A DNA stretch of 64,000 nt, from positions 17,172,085 to 17,236,084 of the forward strand of contig OY992838.1 in assembly GCA_963921425.1 (NCBI GenBank), read 5' to 3'. Below are positions 30,394-41,544 of the stretch, piece by piece. The number at the start of each line of letters is the position of its first letter. Positions within the stretch are counted from its first letter, which is position 1. The translations under genes were made by a program, and so were the position numbers. The DNA is from Dryas octopetala (Eukaryota > Streptophyta > Magnoliopsida > Rosales > Rosaceae). The notes under the pieces were generated by a model that did not search any database, was not told the origin of the DNA, and worked only from the letters and a program-made list of their open reading frames with translations.

Positions 30394-32943
30394 TGATGAG
30401 TGTGCATTTTGCATCACTTTATGATACTAATTCCTTAACCTAGAGTGTTAGAACTCGCTATTTTGTGTTTCTTGTCTTGTTTTTGTGTTTTCAGGTCAAA
30501 TGAAGCAGAAATGAGAAAAAGAAGCAAATGGAGCCATTTTGGGACAATTCCTGGTCAAACCAGGAAAACCAGTGAAATCCTGGTCAAATCAGGAAAAGTG
30601 CAGAAATCCTAGTCAAATGAGGATTCCTAGTCACACTAGGAAACATCAAGTCCAGAACTTTCATTGCGGAGCCAGAAATGTGAAATCCTGATTCAAACAG
30701 GAATTCCTGGTCGAACTAGGAAACCTAACCCAACTATGGAAAGGAGTCCTAGTGACACTAGGAGACCCCAGGGGCAATATGGTCATTACGAGAAGTCGAA
30801 ATGGATAAGGAATCTCTCATTTTCAAGAAATCCTAGTTGCACCAGGAAATGTTTTTCAAGGTTCCAAAAGCTTCCAGAAGGTGGTGGAAATCCATGGAAA
30901 TGAATGGAGGGAAGAAATGAATTTAAATTCAAATGGAAATGAGGGGCAAAATGGGAAGTCAAAAGTGGAGGGCCCATGGGCCCTAGGGATGCCGAACCAA
31001 GAGGGCCATGCATGCACATGCATGGGCCCAAACCCTAGCAGCCCAAAAGCCACACGCAAGGAGGTAGATGGCAGCCATGCATGCGCATGCATGCCATGCA
31101 AACCCTAGCAAGATAAGGGGCCATGCGCAAGCCCAAGGTGACAAGCCCAAGGTGGAAGCCCATGGAGTGAAACCCTAGCCCATCTTGTGCAAGCTACTGA
31201 AGCCCAACATGGAAGCCCAACATGCAAGCCCAAAGCCCAAGGCTACCAGCCCATGCGCCAATGAGGGACCCTAGCTAGGCTAGGCGTGAGCCACTTAAGC
31301 CCAAAGGGGGAAGCCCATGCCGCAAGGCCCTAGTCAGCTAACCCTAGCTGAAGCCGCAAGGCACTAGGAGAAGGAAAACCCTATGCAGCCGCAAGTCTCT
31401 TCCTTGCCTCTCAAGGAAGTCTTCTCCTATTTAAACCTCCTCATTCAGACTTTTAGAGAACACTTTTTATTCCTCCTAGGTTCAGCCGAATTCTCTCTTC
31501 TCTCTCTTAGTTTTATTTTGCTGATTTAGGTTTTTAGTTTCAGACTTTCATTCTTGTAAGGTGAGCCGAATTCAGAGAGAGGTTTAGGAAGAGGGTGGCG
31601 TGACATTGAGAGGGAAGGATCACCCGCAGCCACAAGCCCAAGCTCACCTTGCCGTGAGCCAATTGCTTGTGCTAGGTGCCTCCTCCTTCCTCCCTCCTTG
31701 CCGCAGCCCCCATTTGTTGCACCTCTGATTTTTGTTTTCCTTTTCCTTTTAGTTTCTTCTTTTATTGTTGGATCATGTTACTGATTTTATTAAATTAATT
31801 TGCTGGTTTAATTCAGTTGTCTTTTTATTTATTTTATAGCTTTGGTTCTGATTTTAGTTAGTTGTTATTTAATCTTTGCAATCTGATTTTATTTAGTTAT
31901 CTCTTTATTGCTTTTAATTCATGTTGCTGATTTCCTTTTGTTTACGCTTTTAGTTTCTTTAATTTCGCGTTCCTGATTCCATTTAGTTTATGCACTTTAA
32001 ATTAATTGTTTAGTTTATGTTTCTAAGTTTGTTCAGTTTGCGTTTCTGATTTCCGTTAACAATCATGAATTGGGATTTTATTTATTTGTTAGTTTCTGTT
32101 TTCTTTTATTTGTTTTATTTAATTATGTAGGTTAGTTATTCTATCTTGCATGTTAATTGTAGGTCGATTAATGGATTCGTATGTTCTAACAAATCGTTTA
32201 TCCGTCTCTTGGTCTGTTAGTTTGATGTTTGCGCATATTAAATTTCCACTATCTATTAAAACCCCCGTCACTAGTTGTTTGCATCCTTTGACTGGCCACC
32301 TTAGGGTAATTGCATCTAGTTTATCCGTTAGGTTTAGCTGTGAAATAGTCAAAGACACTAAACCACAAGTAACAAGGGAATAAGGGATTATTCTTGGTAG
32401 TGGGGTTGGGCGACCTCTATAAGGAAATAGTCAAAGCTTATATGTTGTGCATGTTTGACGTTCTCATAAAACTTAATGACTCCTGCATGGGTAACAGCTG
32501 CCCTAGCTTGAACTAGGGAACATGTAGGTTAACTAGCTAAGGAAGGCCCAAGAAGCTCTTAGTTTATGCATTAGGAGAACAATGGCGAGAAAGTAACTAG
32601 CCAAACCTTTTTAGCTGTCAAACTTTAATATGTTGTGTTCAAATTAACTGTCATTAGCCTTGGATGGTTATTGCATGCTTATCTGATTTGAAACTGAAAA
32701 TTAACATTGCAAGATAGAATAAAGTGTGTGTGTGTGTGTGGTGATGTGTGCGTGTGTTCCATCCTTTCAAAACCCCCCATTTAGTTATTCTAGTGATTAA
32801 TTGCATTGATTTATTGTATATTAACCATTCCCTGTGGGATCGACCTCGTGCTTGTACGCTTTGCTACTGATGCGATTCGTGCACTTGCGAGTAAACTTAG
32901 AATGAGGTATTTGTTTATTTTATTCTAAGAAAACACATCAACA
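30394..32943 (+). repeat. 5' LTR of A3
   Basis: 2550 bp, TGATGAGTG...CATCAACA, with the U3 palindromes at about 30548-30850, TATTTAAA at 31428-31435 and a (GT)n patch near 32724. Confidence 0.95.
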
Positions 32944-32949
32944 AGTTTT

Positions 32950-32967
32950 TGGCGCCGTTGCCGGGGA
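32950..32967 (+). other. Primer-binding site of A3 (tRNA-Asp)
   Basis: TGGCGCCGTTGCCGGGGA, six bases after the LTR end. Confidence 0.92.
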
Positions 32968-33099
32968 ATGGTGTCTAATATCAATGAATTGGTGTAATTA
33001 GTCATTAGAATTAGGTTATATTAGCTAGATTTCAGTTTTTGTTAATTTTTAGTTTTTAATAAATGCCATGCCTTTATATGCATTCTTTCTACTGATTAT

Positions 33100-34182
33100 G
33101 TGTTTTCTCTTGATTGGGTGTGTTTTATGAACCCTGAACTTGTTGCAAGGTTGGAGAGGCTTAAGGACGAAGCTTTAGGTACATCTCAAGGCAGCCCTCT
33201 ACCTAGCGCATCAGATTCGAGTAGTGAGGATATTGGAAGCGTCGAAATGGCTGAAGCAAATGAGAATGTGCCGCAGCCCTTGAGTCACTTTTCAGCACCC
33301 TCGCTGTCCACTCAACAAAAGGGGAAATTGCCAAGTCAGCCCATCGTCAACCCGAAGAATGAGGAGCATGTGAATGCTATTTTGAGGACTACTCCAAGAA
33401 AAAGAGTTAGAGTGGTCAAGACTAAGGAGGTGATTGAGATCATGGATAGTGAGGAAGAGGAGGATCCAGAAATGATAGAGGAGAAAGCTGATACACGTGT
33501 GATTCCCCTCATTCCGGACATTGACATTACTAAGTTTCCAGCAACCATGAGGGAGTTGAAGTCTATTGAGAAGAAGGTTGAGGAGCAGGGGCATAGTCAC
33601 AACGTTCCTAGGGAGATTTGTGGTTATCCCTTTGCATCTTTTCCAAGCAAGAAGAAGGATCCAGGCTCGTTGGTCATACCATGCAGCATAGGGGAGCATA
33701 AGATCGCCAATGCCTTAGTTGACAATGGCTCAGCTATCAATGTTATGCCGCTGGTTGTGTTCGAGAGGCTTGGATTTAAGGAGGCTGATTTGCAACCATT
33801 TGATGTGGACATTCGCTTCGCCAACTCTTCAGCCCAAAAAGCTTGTGGTATGCTTGTGGATGTTTTGGTTAAATGTCGTAAATTACTAATCCCCTCTGAT
33901 TTCATAGTGCTAGATGTGCCGAGAATTCCGGGCGACGTCTCTATTATTCTTGGGAGACCATTTTTGTGCACCTCTAACATGGAGTACAAAGCATTGGAGA
34001 GCGCCATGACAATTCGGCACTACGCCAAGCGAGAGTTGTATGTGCTCACTTCCGAGATGCCAGAAAACGAGGAGGTCACTTTTTATGGAGAGGAGAAGTC
34101 CGAGATGGAGAGCTTCCTCAGTTCGATCCTAGGGAATGCCGAGAGTAGCAATGGCAAGAGGAAGAGGAAAGGACGTAAGTAA
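33100..34182 (+). CDS. Capsid-deleted gag-protease protein of A3 (360 aa)
   Basis: This frame keeps the first ~70 residues and the C-terminal protease half of the family A protein but lacks about 357 residues in between, including the entire Gag domain and the YNPGW motif. The junction is in frame (SLSTQQKGKLPSQP). A TAG-to-TGG change upstream opens an extra ATG at 33100; the family start is the ATG at 33127. The protease motif reads DNGSAINVMP in place of DSGAAINVMP, changing the serine next to the catalytic Asp, so protease activity is doubtful. IILGRPF and the KRKRKGRK tail remain. It cannot form a Gag shell by itself. The protein may be functionless or interfering; neither is shown. Confidence 0.85.
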   Translation: MFSLDWVCFMNPELVARLERLKDEALGTSQGSPLPSASDSSSEDIGSVEMAEANENVPQPLSHFSAPSLSTQQKGKLPSQPIVNPKNEEHVNAILRTTPRKRVRVVKTKEVIEIMDSEEEEDPEMIEEKADTRVIPLIPDIDITKFPATMRELKSIEKKVEEQGHSHNVPREICGYPFASFPSKKKDPGSLVIPCSIGEHKIANALVDNGSAINVMPLVVFERLGFKEADLQPFDVDIRFANSSAQKACGMLVDVLVKCRKLLIPSDFIVLDVPRIPGDVSIILGRPFLCTSNMEYKALESAMTIRHYAKRELYVLTSEMPENEEVTFYGEEKSEMESFLSSILGNAESSNGKRKRKGRK

Positions 34183-35493
34183 AGGAGATGGCAATGTCAG
34201 GCTGAAGACAGAAAAACAAGCGCTTATTGGGAGGCAACCCAAGTTTTTGTTTCGAATAATGGAGGAGAAGTCATTGAGGACCAAGGAGGCCGCGCCTACC
34301 CTTGGAGTGTCCACGCTTGCGTATGCAAGTAAACAGTTTCTTTATTTCGCTTCATAAGACAATTGTTTCATTTTGGTGTGTTTTTGTGATTTTGGATGTT
34401 TGCAATTTCCCGTTTCGCTTAATTTGATCATTCTTGCATTTATTTCACATACATTGAGGGCAATGTATCATTTAAGTGTGGGGGGGAAGGGCAATTGTCA
34501 TTTGTTAGTGTTTTTAGGTTAGAACAAATGTTTAGAGTGTTTTAAGTGTTTTTGAGCGTTTTTAGAAAAAAAAGAAAAAATTTCGTTTTTAGTGTTTTTA
34601 GGTTAGGAAAAAACTTTTTCTTTTGTTTTTAAACTTAGGGTGTCAAAACCCACATCAAAATGCACGTTTTCGTTAGATCTCATTCACCTTAGTGATGGAT
34701 GTGATTCTTTTGAAGTGTGCGACATCGTTTTAAAAACAAAAAGTTTTTGAGTCATTTTGGTTGTTTCAGGTCGTTTTGAGTCCCCAACTAATTGATTTGA
34801 GTGTGCATGGTTGTTATGAGCATGTTTTAGTATTGTGTGTATATTTGGTGTTCTTTTCATTCTAATAGTGTTCCATAACATATCTTGCAATTCTATGTCA
34901 TTTGGCCTTGTTGATATGAATTTAGGTTGTGATTAGCATTACTAATGATTATATGCATAATAGAGTAGACTTGCATGACCTAAGTGAGCTTTTGAGCCCT
35001 GTTCTTCAATTCTTGAGTGTTGCGCGCCACTCTGATTCTATCATTGTCATATAAGTCGTTGTTTTGATCTCATTGTCTTTCATTTGGTCATTTGCTTGGA
35101 ATATGCATAATCTTGAATCAATGAGCTAGAACTCTTTTCTTGTGTACACAAAGCATGTCGTATTTGCATAACTCTTGAGAAATGAATTTAGGCCCTGTTT
35201 GTGTACCCCATAGCCTGAAAGCCTAACCATTACATGTTTTATCCTTAGTTACCCATTTTGAGCCTTTTAAGCCGTTTTCTTTGTTACCCCATACCAAACC
35301 CTAAGTTTGGGGGTGTACCACCCCTTTCATTCGTTTTACCCTTTTTATGGTGTTGCAAGTTGTCTATATGTTGATTGAGGTGAAAAAGAAGTGAAAATGC
35401 ATAGCTTGTACAAAAATGTGTTAGAAAAGTATGTATGCCGTACCCAAAGAAAAGAAAAAGAAAAGAAATCAAAGAAAAGAAATGGGACGGTTT

Positions 35494-35542
<49 letters not shown>

Positions 35543-36202
35543 AAAAAGAGTTCAAGTTGAGCTATGAAGTGCAAAGAAGCAAAATGTACCTCAGAATGTT
35601 CTAGTGATGCTTGCAATTCCATGAATTTAGCCCTTTGTGTTTCCTTTTCATTTCAATACCCTATCCTAGCCTAAGCCTTCATTATAACCCTATTAAAGCC
35701 CTAGCTGATCTCAAGGGTGTGTATTATACTTATGTGGAGTCTATTTAAGAAGGGAGCCTATGGCTATTGATTCTATTTCAAGCATTTGTATTCCTTTCAT
35801 GAGATCAGTATTTCTTTCTAATGTGCCTTTATTTCATGTACATATGTGAGCTAATTGCTTTTGTTACATATTTCCTCTCACATATACTTTTGAGTGCACA
35901 TATCAACCCAATTCTTGAGTGTTTATCATTGAGAGTATGCCATAGTGAGGATTGGAGTTGAATCTATTATGTATGTACTGTTTTAGTCTTGTTTGTCTAA
36001 ATACTTGGATTTGTGTCAAGGATGGCCTATATGACAATAGAGGAGCGAGGTGTGTTATTTGAAATGTTATTAGAATTTGAAGAATACAATTTATACGCCT
36101 TGCTTTCTTATGTGATTAATGGTTGTGCGCATGAATTCAGTTGTTGGGATGTTGGAGTCAGTTTTGAGTCTTTTCTTCCCTTTATTTGCTCGAGGACTAG
36201 CA
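34183..36202 (+). other. Non-coding 3' internal region of A3
   Basis: It corresponds to the A1 tail. It has a run of about 44 A at 35495-35538, both stem-loops (near 34226 and 34450), PPT-like tracts near 34473 and 35303, and a 62-codon ORF (36022-36210, MAYMTIEERG start) of unknown meaning that overlaps the PPT edge. Confidence 0.7.
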
Positions 36203-36221
36203 AAATCTAAGTTTGGGGGTG
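36203..36221 (+). other. Polypurine tract of A3
   Basis: AAATCTAAGTTTGGGGGTG directly before the 3' LTR. Confidence 0.9.
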
Positions 36222-38771
36222 TGATGAGTGTGCATTTTGCATCACTTTATGATACTAATTCCTTAACCTAGAGTGTTAGAACTCGCTATTTTGTGTTTCT
36301 TGTCTTGTTTTTGTGTTTTCAGGTCAAATGAAGCAGAAATGAGAAAAAGAAGCAAATGGAGCCATTTTGGGACAATTCCTGGTCAAACCAGGAAAACGAG
36401 TGAAATCCTGGTCAAATCAGGAAAAGTGCAGAAATCCTAGTCAAATGAGGATTCCTAGTCACACTAGGAAACATCAAGTCCAGAACTATCATTGCGGAGC
36501 CAGAAATGTGAAATCCTGATTCAAACAGGAATTCCTGGTCGAACTAGGAAACCTAACCCAACTAGGGAAAGGAGTCCTAGTGACACTAGGAGACCCCAGG
36601 GGCAATATGGTCATTACGAGAAGTCGAAATGGATAAGGAATCTCTCATTTTCAAGAAATCCTAGTTGCACCACGAAATGTTTTTCAAGGTTCCAAAAGCT
36701 TCCAGAAGGTGGTGGAAATCCATGGAAATGAATGGAGGGAAGAAATGAATTTAAATTCAAATGGAAATGAGGGGCAAAATGGGAAGTCAAAAGTGGAGGG
36801 CCCATGGGCCCTAGGGATGCCGAACCAAGAGGGCCATGCATGCACATGCATGGGCCCAAACCCTAGCAGCCCAAAAGCCACACGCAAGGAGGTAGATGGC
36901 AGCCATGCATGCGCATGCATGCCATGCAAACCCTAGCAAGATAAGGGGCCATGCGCAAGCCCAAGGTGACAAGCCCAAGGTGGAAGCCCATGGAGTGAAA
37001 CCCTAGCCCATCTTGTGCAAGCTACTGAAGCCCAACATGCAAGCCCAACATGCAAGCCCAAAGCCCAAGGCTACCAGCCCATGCGCCAAGGAGGGACCCT
37101 AGCTAGGCTAGGCGTGAGCCACTTAAGCCCAAAGGGGGAAGCCCATGCCGCAAGGCCCTAGTCAGCTAACCCTAGCTGAAGCCGCAAGGCACTAGGAGAA
37201 GGAAAACCCTATGCAGCCGCAAGTCTCTTCCTTGCCTCTCAAGGAAGTCTTCTCCTATTTAAACCTCCTCATTCAGACTTTTAGAGAACACTTTTTATTC
37301 CTCCTAGGTTCAGCCGAATTCTCTCTTCTCTCTCTTAGTTTTATTTTGCTGATTTAGGTTTTTAGTTTCAGACTTTCATTCTTGTAAGGTGAGCCGAATT
37401 CAGAGAGAGGTTTAGGAAGAGGGTGCCGTGACATTGAGAGGGAAGGATCACCCGCAGCCACAAGCCCAAGCTCACCTTGCCGTGAGCCAATTGCTTGTGC
37501 TAGGTGCCTCCTCCTTCCTCCCTCCTTGCCGCAGCCCCCATTTGTTGCACCTCTGATTTTTGTTTTCCTTTTCCTTTTAGTTTCTTCTTTTATTGTTGGA
37601 TCATGTTACTGATTTTATTAAATTAATTTGCTGGTTTAATTCAGTTGTCTTTTTATTTATTTTATAGCTTTGGTTCTGATTTTAGTTAGTTGTTATTTAA
37701 TCTTTGCAATCTGATTTTATTTAGTTATCTCTTTATTGCTTTTAATTCATGTTGCTGATTTCCTTTTGTTTACGCTTTTAGTTTCTTTAATTTCGCGTTC
37801 CTGATTCCATTTAGTTTATGCACTTTAAATTAATTGTTTAGTTTATGTTTCTAAGTTTGTTCAGTTTGCGTTTCTGATTTCCGTTAACAATCATGAATTG
37901 GGATTTTATTTATTTGTTAGTTTCTGTTTTCTTTTATTTGTTTTATTTAATTATGTAGGTTAGTTATTCTATCTTGCATGTTAATTGTAGGTCGATTAAT
38001 GGATTCGTATGTTCTAACAAATCGTTTATCCGTCTCTTGGTCTGTTAGTTTGATGTTTGCGCATATTAAATTTCCACTATCTATTAAAACCCCCGTCACT
38101 AGTTGTTTGCATCCTTTGACTGGCCACCTTAGGGTAATTGCATCTAGTTTATCCGTTAGGTTTAGCTGTGAAATAGTCAAAGACACTAAACCACAAGTAA
38201 CAAGGGAATAAGGGATTATTCTTGGTAGTGGGGTTGGGCGACCTCTATAAGGAAATAGTCAAAGCTTATATGTTGTGCATGTTTGACGTTCTCATAAAAC
38301 TTAATGACTCCTGCATGGGTAACAGCTGCCCTAGCTTGAACTAGGGAACATGTAGGTTAACTAGCTAAGGAAGGCCCAAGAAGCTCTTAGTTTATGCATT
38401 AGGAGAACAATGGCGAGAAAGTAACTAGCCAAACCTTTTTAGCTGTCAAACTTTAATATGTTGTGTTCAAATTAACTGTCATTAGCCTTGGATGGTTATT
38501 GCATGCTTATCTGATTTGAAACTGAAAATTAACATTGCAAGATAGAATAAAGTGTGTGTGTGTGTGTGGTGATGTGTGCGTGTGTTCCATCCTTTCAAAA
38601 CCCCCCATTTAGTTATTCTAGTGATTAATTGCATTGATTTATTGTATATTAACCATTCCCTGTGGGATCGACCTCGTGCTTGTACGCTTTGCTACTGATG
38701 CGATTCGTGCACTTGCGAGTAAACTTAGAATGAGGTATTTGTTTATTTTATTCTAAGAAAACACATCAACA
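36222..38771 (+). repeat. 3' LTR of A3
   Basis: 2550 bp, the same length as the 5' LTR, with about seven substitutions between the two. Followed by CTAAG, the right TSD. Confidence 0.95.
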
Positions 38772-38776
38772 CTAAG

Positions 38777-38813
38777 GTGGCCAGTCAAAGGATGCAAACA
38801 ACTAGTGACGGGG
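38777..38813 (-). repeat. 5' LTR of A2, piece 2 (37 bp between A3 and A4)
   Basis: GTGGCCAGTCAAAGGATGCA followed by 17 more bases continues piece 1 of the A2 LTR. It ends in CGGGG (38809-38813), the left TSD of A4. Confidence 0.92.
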
Positions 38814-41361
38814 TGATGAGTGTGCATTTTGCATCACTTTATGATACTAATTCCTTAACCTAGAGTGTTAGAACTCGCTATTTTGTGTTTCTTGTCTTGT
38901 TTTTGTGTTTTCAGGTCAAATGAAGCAGAAATGAGAAAAAGAAGCAAATGGAGCCATTTTGGGACATTTCCTGGCCAAACCAGGAAAACGAGTGAAATAC
39001 TGGTCAAACCAGGAAAAGTGCAGAAATCCTAGTCAAATGAGGATTCCTAGTCACACTAGGAAACATCAAGTCCAGAACCATCATTGCGGAGCCAGAAATG
39101 TGAAATCCTGATTCGAACAGGAAATCCTGGTTGAACTAGGAAACCTAACCCAACTAGGGAAAGGAGTCCTAGTGACACTAGGAGACCCCAGGGGCAATAT
39201 GGTCATTACGAGAAGTCGAAATGGATAAGGAATCTCTCATTTTCAAGAAATCCTAGTTGCACCAGGAAATGTTTTTCAAGGTTCCAAAAGCTTCCAGAAG
39301 GTGGTGGAAATCCATGGAAATGAATGGAGGGAAGAAATGAATTTAAATTCAAATGGAAATGAGGGGCAAAATGGGAAGTCAAAAGTGGAGGGCCCATGGG
39401 CCCTAGGGATGCCGAACCAAGTGGGCCATGCATGCACATGCATGGGCCCAAACCCTAGCAGCCCAAAAGCCACACGCAAGGAGGTAGATGGCAGCCATGC
39501 ATGCGCATGCATGCCATGCAAACCCTAGCAAGATAAGGGGCCATGCGCAAGCCCAAGGTGACAAGCCCAAGGTGGAAGCCCATGGAGTGAAACCCTAGCC
39601 CATCTTGTGCAAGCTACTGAAGCCCAACATGGAAGCCCAACATGCAAGCCCAAAGCCCAAGGCTACCAGCCCATGCGCCAAGGAGGGACCCTAGCTAGGC
39701 TAGGCGTGAGCAACTTAAGCCCAAAGGGGGAAGCCCATGCCGCAAGGCCCTAGTCAGCTAACCCTAGCTGAAGCCGCAAGGCACTAGGAGAAGGAAAACC
39801 CTATGCAGCCGCAAGTCTCTTCCTTGCCTCTCAAGGAATGTTCTCCTATTTAAACCCCTTCCATTCAGACTTTAGGCATCACTTTTTATTCCTCCTAGGT
39901 TCAGCCGAATTCTCTCTTCTCTCTCTTAGTTTTATTTTGCTGATTTAGGTTTTTAGTTTCAGACTTTCATTCTTGTAAGGTGAGCCGAATTCAGAGAGAG
40001 GTTTAGGAAGAGGGTGGCGTGACATTGAGAGGGAAGGATCACCCGCAGCCACAAGCCCAAGCTCACCTTGCCGTGAGCCAATTGCTTGTGCTAGGTGCCT
40101 CCTCCTTCCTCCCTCCTTGCCGCAGCCCCCATTTGTTGCACCTCTGATTTTTGTTTTCCTTTTCCTTTTAGTTTCTATTGTTATTGTTGGATCATGTTAC
40201 TGATTTTATTAAATTAATTTGCTGGTTTAATTCAGTTGTCTTTTTATTTATTTTATAGCTTTGGTTCTGATTTTAGTTAGTTGTTATTTAATCTTTGCAA
40301 TCTGATTTTATTTAGTTATCTCTTTATTGCTTTTAATTCATGTTGCTGATTTCCATTTGTTTACGCTTTTAGTTTCTTTAATTTCGCGTTTCTGATTTCA
40401 TTTAGTTTATGCACTTTAAATTAGTTGTTTAGTTTATGCTTCTAAGTTTATTTAACTTGCGTTTCTGATTTCCGTTAACAATCATGAATTGGGATTTCAT
40501 TTATTTGCTGCTGTTTTGTTTCTTTTATTTGTTTTATTTAATTATGTAGGTTAGTTATTCTATCTTGCATGTTAGTTGTAGGTCGATTAATGGATTTGCA
40601 TGTTCTAACAAATCGTTTATCCGTCTCTTGGTCTGTTAGTTTGATGTTTGCACATATTAAATTTCCACTATCTATTAAAACCCCCGTCACTAGTTGTTTG
40701 CATCCTTTGACTGGCCACCTTAGGGTAATTGCATCTAGTTTATCCGTTAGGTTTAGCTGTGAAATAGTCAAAGACACTAAACCACAAGTAACAAGGGAAT
40801 AAGGGATTATTCTTGGTAGTGGGGTTGGGCGACCTCTATAAGGAAATAGTCAAAGCTTATATGTTGTGCATGTTTGACGTTCTCATAAAACTTAATGACT
40901 CCTGCATGGGTAACAGCTGCCCTAGCTTGAACTAGGGAACATGTAGGTTAACTAGCTAAGGAAGGCCCAAGAAGCTCTTAGTTTATGCATTAGGAGAACA
41001 ATGGCGAGAAAGTAACTAGCCAAACCTTTTTAGCTGTCAAACTTTAATATGTTGTGTTCAAATTAACTGTCATTAGCCTTGGATGGTTATTGCATGCTTA
41101 TCTGATTTGAAACTGAAAATTAACATTGCAAGATAGAATAAAGTGTGTGTGTGTGTGGTGATGTGTGCGTGTGTTCCATCCTTTCAAAACCCCCCATTTA
41201 GTTATTCTAGTGATTAATTGCATTGATTTATTGTATATTAACCATTCCCTGTGGGATCGACCTCGTGCTTGTACGCTTTGCTACTGATGCGATTCGTGCA
41301 CTTGCGAGTAAACTTAGAATGAAGTAATTGTTTATTTTATTCTAAGAAAACACATTCAACA
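38814..41361 (+). repeat. 5' LTR of A4
   Basis: 2548 bp, ending ACACATTCAACA. U3 palindromes lie at about 38966-39268 and TATTTAAA at 39847-39854. Confidence 0.95.
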
Positions 41362-41367
41362 AGTTTT

Positions 41368-41385
41368 TGGCGCCGTTGCCGGGGA
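41368..41385 (+). other. Primer-binding site of A4 (tRNA-Asp)
   Basis: TGGCGCCGTTGCCGGGGA, six bases after the LTR end. Confidence 0.92.
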
Positions 41386-41544
41386 ATGGTGTCTAATATC
41401 AATGAATTGGTGTAATTAGTCATTAGAATTAGGTTATATTAGCTAGATTTCAGTTTTTGTTAATTTTTAGTTTTTAATAAATGCCATGCCTTTATATGCA
41501 TTCTTTCTACTGATTGTGTGTTTTCTCTTGATTAGGTGTGTTTT

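Larger units (their letters stand above)
30394..38771 (+). mobile_element. Deleted family A element A3 (8378 bp)
   Basis: It is complete at both ends: LTRs 30394-32943 and 36222-38771 (2550 bp each), PBS, a shortened gag-pro ORF, tail and PPT. TSD CTAAG is at 30389-30393 and 38772-38776. The LTRs differ at about seven positions that I can see, so it is young, although about 1.07 kb of gag is deleted. It sits inside the 5' LTR of A2 in the opposite orientation. Confidence 0.95.
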
